Origin: Corydoras sp. C115
Lineage: Eukaryota; Chordata; Actinopteri; Siluriformes; Callichthyidae
DNA: 64,000 nucleotides
Direction of reading: 5' to 3'
Assembly: GCA_019802505.1 (NCBI GenBank)
Contig: JAFMOC010000031.1
Location: forward strand, 2,910,001-2,974,000
Positions within the stretch are counted from its first letter, which is position 1. Each line of letters begins with the position of its first letter. This document shows positions 61,088 to 64,000 of the stretch, piece by piece. A program made the position numbers and the translations under genes. The notes under the pieces were generated by a model, which saw only the letters and a program-made list of their open reading frames with translations, was not told the origin of the DNA and ran no database searches.

Positions 61088-63761
61088 AGTCTATATATGG
61101 ATAAATCTGACTATTTTCTATAAGCCTCTCTTTAATAAGGCCATGCCATGTCTCCTGTCTTGTCTGCAGGGTATTTGCTTTCCAGATTAGAACCAAATCA
61201 ATATTTGAGTCCTACTTTCCACCTATAAATAATATCTTTTCATATCCTCATAAAAATATGACAGTTCCTGTTTGTCCTGTGTCATAAGGATGCATATTTT
61301 CTTGGAATACAAGACAATTGGCAGATGCATCAGAAACACCTGATAAACTGTGCCCTAAAATAAAAGTTAATATTTTAAGACACTAAATGTGCCAATATTC
61401 AAGTTTTAGTAAACTGGAAATTGTTTCTTGACATGTTTTCAGTTCTACTTCATTGGTCACATTATCAGAAGCACAGAAAGATGTTATCGACAAACGAGTT
61501 GGTCAATAAAAAAAGCAAACTTTCTCCATGATTCCAAATAAATGACATTTACAGAGCTTTACAGTCTTATGTTTGATATCATAACTGCCATCTGAGAGCT
61601 CGGCTGTGAAATGTTTGGGCTATATAAAGACAAACCTTCGCTTTCTTACTATTAAGGATAATTAATAAATATAATTATTAATGCAAGAATTGTTATTAAG
61701 GATAATGAACATTAGTTAAATGTATAAAATCTTACAAAAAAAATCTTACTAAACTCTTATTTTATTTTACCCCCCCCCCCACAGTGCTCATGTAATATCT
61801 GCCCACTATCCTAAATGTAAGCTCGCAGATGTCTGTGATTAGCCAGCATTGTTGTGATTGTTAGGAGAGAGAGTGTGCCAATTTTGCCTGCCTAAGAACA
61901 CAGCCAATTTGCTGTTCTTTGACTGTGACATGGTGGGGGGGATTTTTAAGAGGGTCTTGTGTAAGAGTCATGGTTTGCTGCCAGGGCATAGTGTTCCTGA
62001 GATCATGCAGGCATTCTGTATTTAGTGAAAGGTGACAAGCTGATCTGTTTGTCTTATTTTCATTATTGTTATTGAACTGATGTTTTGTATAGCCTTTTAT
62101 AATTATAAGTACTCGCTGACATATCATTCACACACATCACATAGAAATGTATTTAGCAGTTTTGTATGAGGTGTATGGACATGCTGCAGGTCTGCGATTG
62201 TTTTATGTGAATGCTCATTCTCCCACTGTCACATCAACATCTACATGAGTGACTCAATTATATGTGTGTGTGTTTATCTTATTTTGAACAACATGGCTTT
62301 GTGCTGGATAAAAGGTCCCTCATTACAATTTTGTTCTTAAAATATCTGTTAATGTTAACTTTTATTATTTGTTTGTTTGAAACTATTTTTGTAGCTGTAT
62401 ACAACACCCACAGAAAAAACCACCAGGGAAATACCCTCTATATCACCTTTACACACTCAATCAAGATCACACTGGTTTATATTTCTCAGAAGTCAAGAGA
62501 CAGAGTTACAACAACAATAAAAAGAAAAATAAAACATTATATATCGATAAAATCTCTTCTGTGTGACAAAAAAAAAACTAAGAAAAACCTACATACGCGT
62601 AAAAGCTCCTACGTCCCGACAGTTTTGTCCAAATCATGTACTTAAAAAGAAACTTTTAACACTTTAAGTAACACTGTTAGATATAAACAAACAGCACCCC
62701 CTTCCCGCAAGACCCTAGTAGAGGATTAATTGGAATTATAGATGCATGGATAATAATAAGAATAATTTCATAGTATTTTATTTATATTTGTAATTTTTTA
62801 ATAATTTTTAATGTTAGTTACAATTTACCACTTAGATTACATTTATATGTATTTGACACTGGGTTGTTTTTATTAAACATCATGTCATGAATTGGGTAAG
62901 GTTGAACAACACAATGCAAACATTTTAAATCTACCTTATTTGATTCAGCTTCAGTTCTTTAAAATGGTAGTTAGATGTTATATAGGCATTATACTTGTAG
63001 AGAATTTCACCAAAACATTGGTGACCCACTGAACAGTGTATATACAACAATTTAACACCCAACATGTAATTAAAATATATTTAATCTAACAAAAACATTT
63101 ATCCAATTAAACAACCAATCAATTACTCATTCACATGAACTATGTTTTAAATCTATTAAAGGGAAATCCCAAGGTTAACTACAACTTTATTAACACTGTC
63201 ACACTTGTGAAACCTTGTAAGCATTTTTTTTTTTTTTTTACATTACATCAATGGCAACTATTCGGAGGTAGATTCTGGCCTAGTTAATGTGTTTTCAATC
63301 AAAGTGCTAATTTAATTAGTCCCTGTATGGGGTTAAACCACCATACAGTTTGTGCATATTCAATTAGACTGATAAAAGTCACAACCAAATTACAAGACTG
63401 GTGGTGGAAAGAATGCCGTAGGGCGCTAAAACTCGCAGTCATCGCTTACTTGTCAGGGAATATTCCCAGCAATGAACATAAGTGAACATTAGGTTTCTTT
63501 GCCTCAGTTCCTTCAGGACATATTAAAATACACACACCCCACATGCACTCATTTAGCTAATCAGTACATGCATGGACTTTAGCGTAAAGTGTGGAATGAT
63601 AATATTTAGTTCTGATAGGCATGCTTCTTAAATATAGTCAGTATTAAAGTATTCTTATTTTGAATGCAGTTTCAAAAATAATTTCTTTTGAAATACAAAG
63701 ACTATAGACTATCCTAATAAATAGTTCATGTTTGAAATCAGTTTATTTTATATCATTTCTT
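61088..63761. other. Intergenic DNA, no gene recognised
   Basis: A 127-codon plus-strand frame at 62262-62645 is lysine-rich, reads through A-runs and has no recognisable domain. A SINE tail scrap lies at about 62693-62740, and a T-run near 63226-63239. Confidence 0.4.
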
Positions 63762-63942
63762 ATCTCATCTCATTATCTTTCATGGGGCAAACACTCGCAG
63801 GACGGGGTGCCAATCCATTGCTGGGCACACACTCAGACACACACACAGGAGAGGAGAACTTGGAGACTCCACCCAGATTGGGATTGGAAACTTGATTCCC
63901 AGCACTTAGAGGCAGACATGCTAACCATTACGCCGCCATGCG
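63762..63942 (-). mobile_element. DANA/mermaid-type SINE with internal deletion
   Basis: Tail (CTCATTATCTTTCATGG) joined to the 3' part (CCAATCCATTGCTGGGCACA), most of the core missing, and the head kept to the complement of CCATTACGCCGCCATGC. Confidence 0.8.
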
Positions 63943-64000
63943 TATTTTATATGCCTGTTATATTTCTGTTAAATACAACTAAATAAAATAAATATGCTAT

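Noticed and set aside
62262..62645. 127-codon plus-strand open frame
   Set aside because: Lysine-rich through A-runs, no domain, and composition of background DNA.

Overview
The window is vertebrate nuclear DNA, most likely from a ray-finned fish. It is AT-rich, full of (TA)n, (CA)n and poly-A tracts, and carries about two dozen copies of a tRNA-derived SINE with the DANA/mermaid-type core, plus Tc1-like DNA transposons and their short derivatives. The abundant SINE resembles copies I associate with siluriform catfishes, but that is recall and not a database result. Nothing bacterial, viral or organellar was seen.

Only one host protein-coding exon can be supported. It is the first coding exon of a delta-1 protocadherin on the minus strand (5587-6132), best matching PCDH11 (PCDH11X in mammals). 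It encodes a signal peptide, cadherin repeat 1 and the start of repeat 2, and ends at a consensus splice donor in phase 0. The next exon is not in the window, so positions 1-5586 are intron. Upstream of the ATG is a polypyrimidine tract and acceptor near 6170, so the 5' UTR is split. A CpG island at about 13.1-14.65 kb, with two GC boxes and a strong minus-strand donor at 13690/13691, is the best candidate for the promoter and non-coding first exon. The gene would then read from about 14.4 kb leftwards through a 7.5 kb first intron.

From 14.65 to 64 kb I find no exon. This is a repeat-rich 5' flank, or a longer 5' intron if transcription starts further upstream. It holds one nearly full-length but broken Tc1-like element (17764-18985) inside a (TA)n array; two SINEs inserted head to head (15180-15905), each with its own target duplication; two further young SINEs with 12-13 bp duplications (44346-44704 and 45719-46063); several palindromic MITE remnants; and an unnamed dispersed repeat in inverted copies at about 33.6 and 38.4 kb.

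No new molecular system was found. The points most worth following are the two competing donors of the protocadherin exon, one of which would stop the protein just after the signal peptide and first cadherin repeat; its CpG-island promoter; the Tc1-like element with unusual D-E spacing; and the inverted repeat pairs. All family assignments are by eye.
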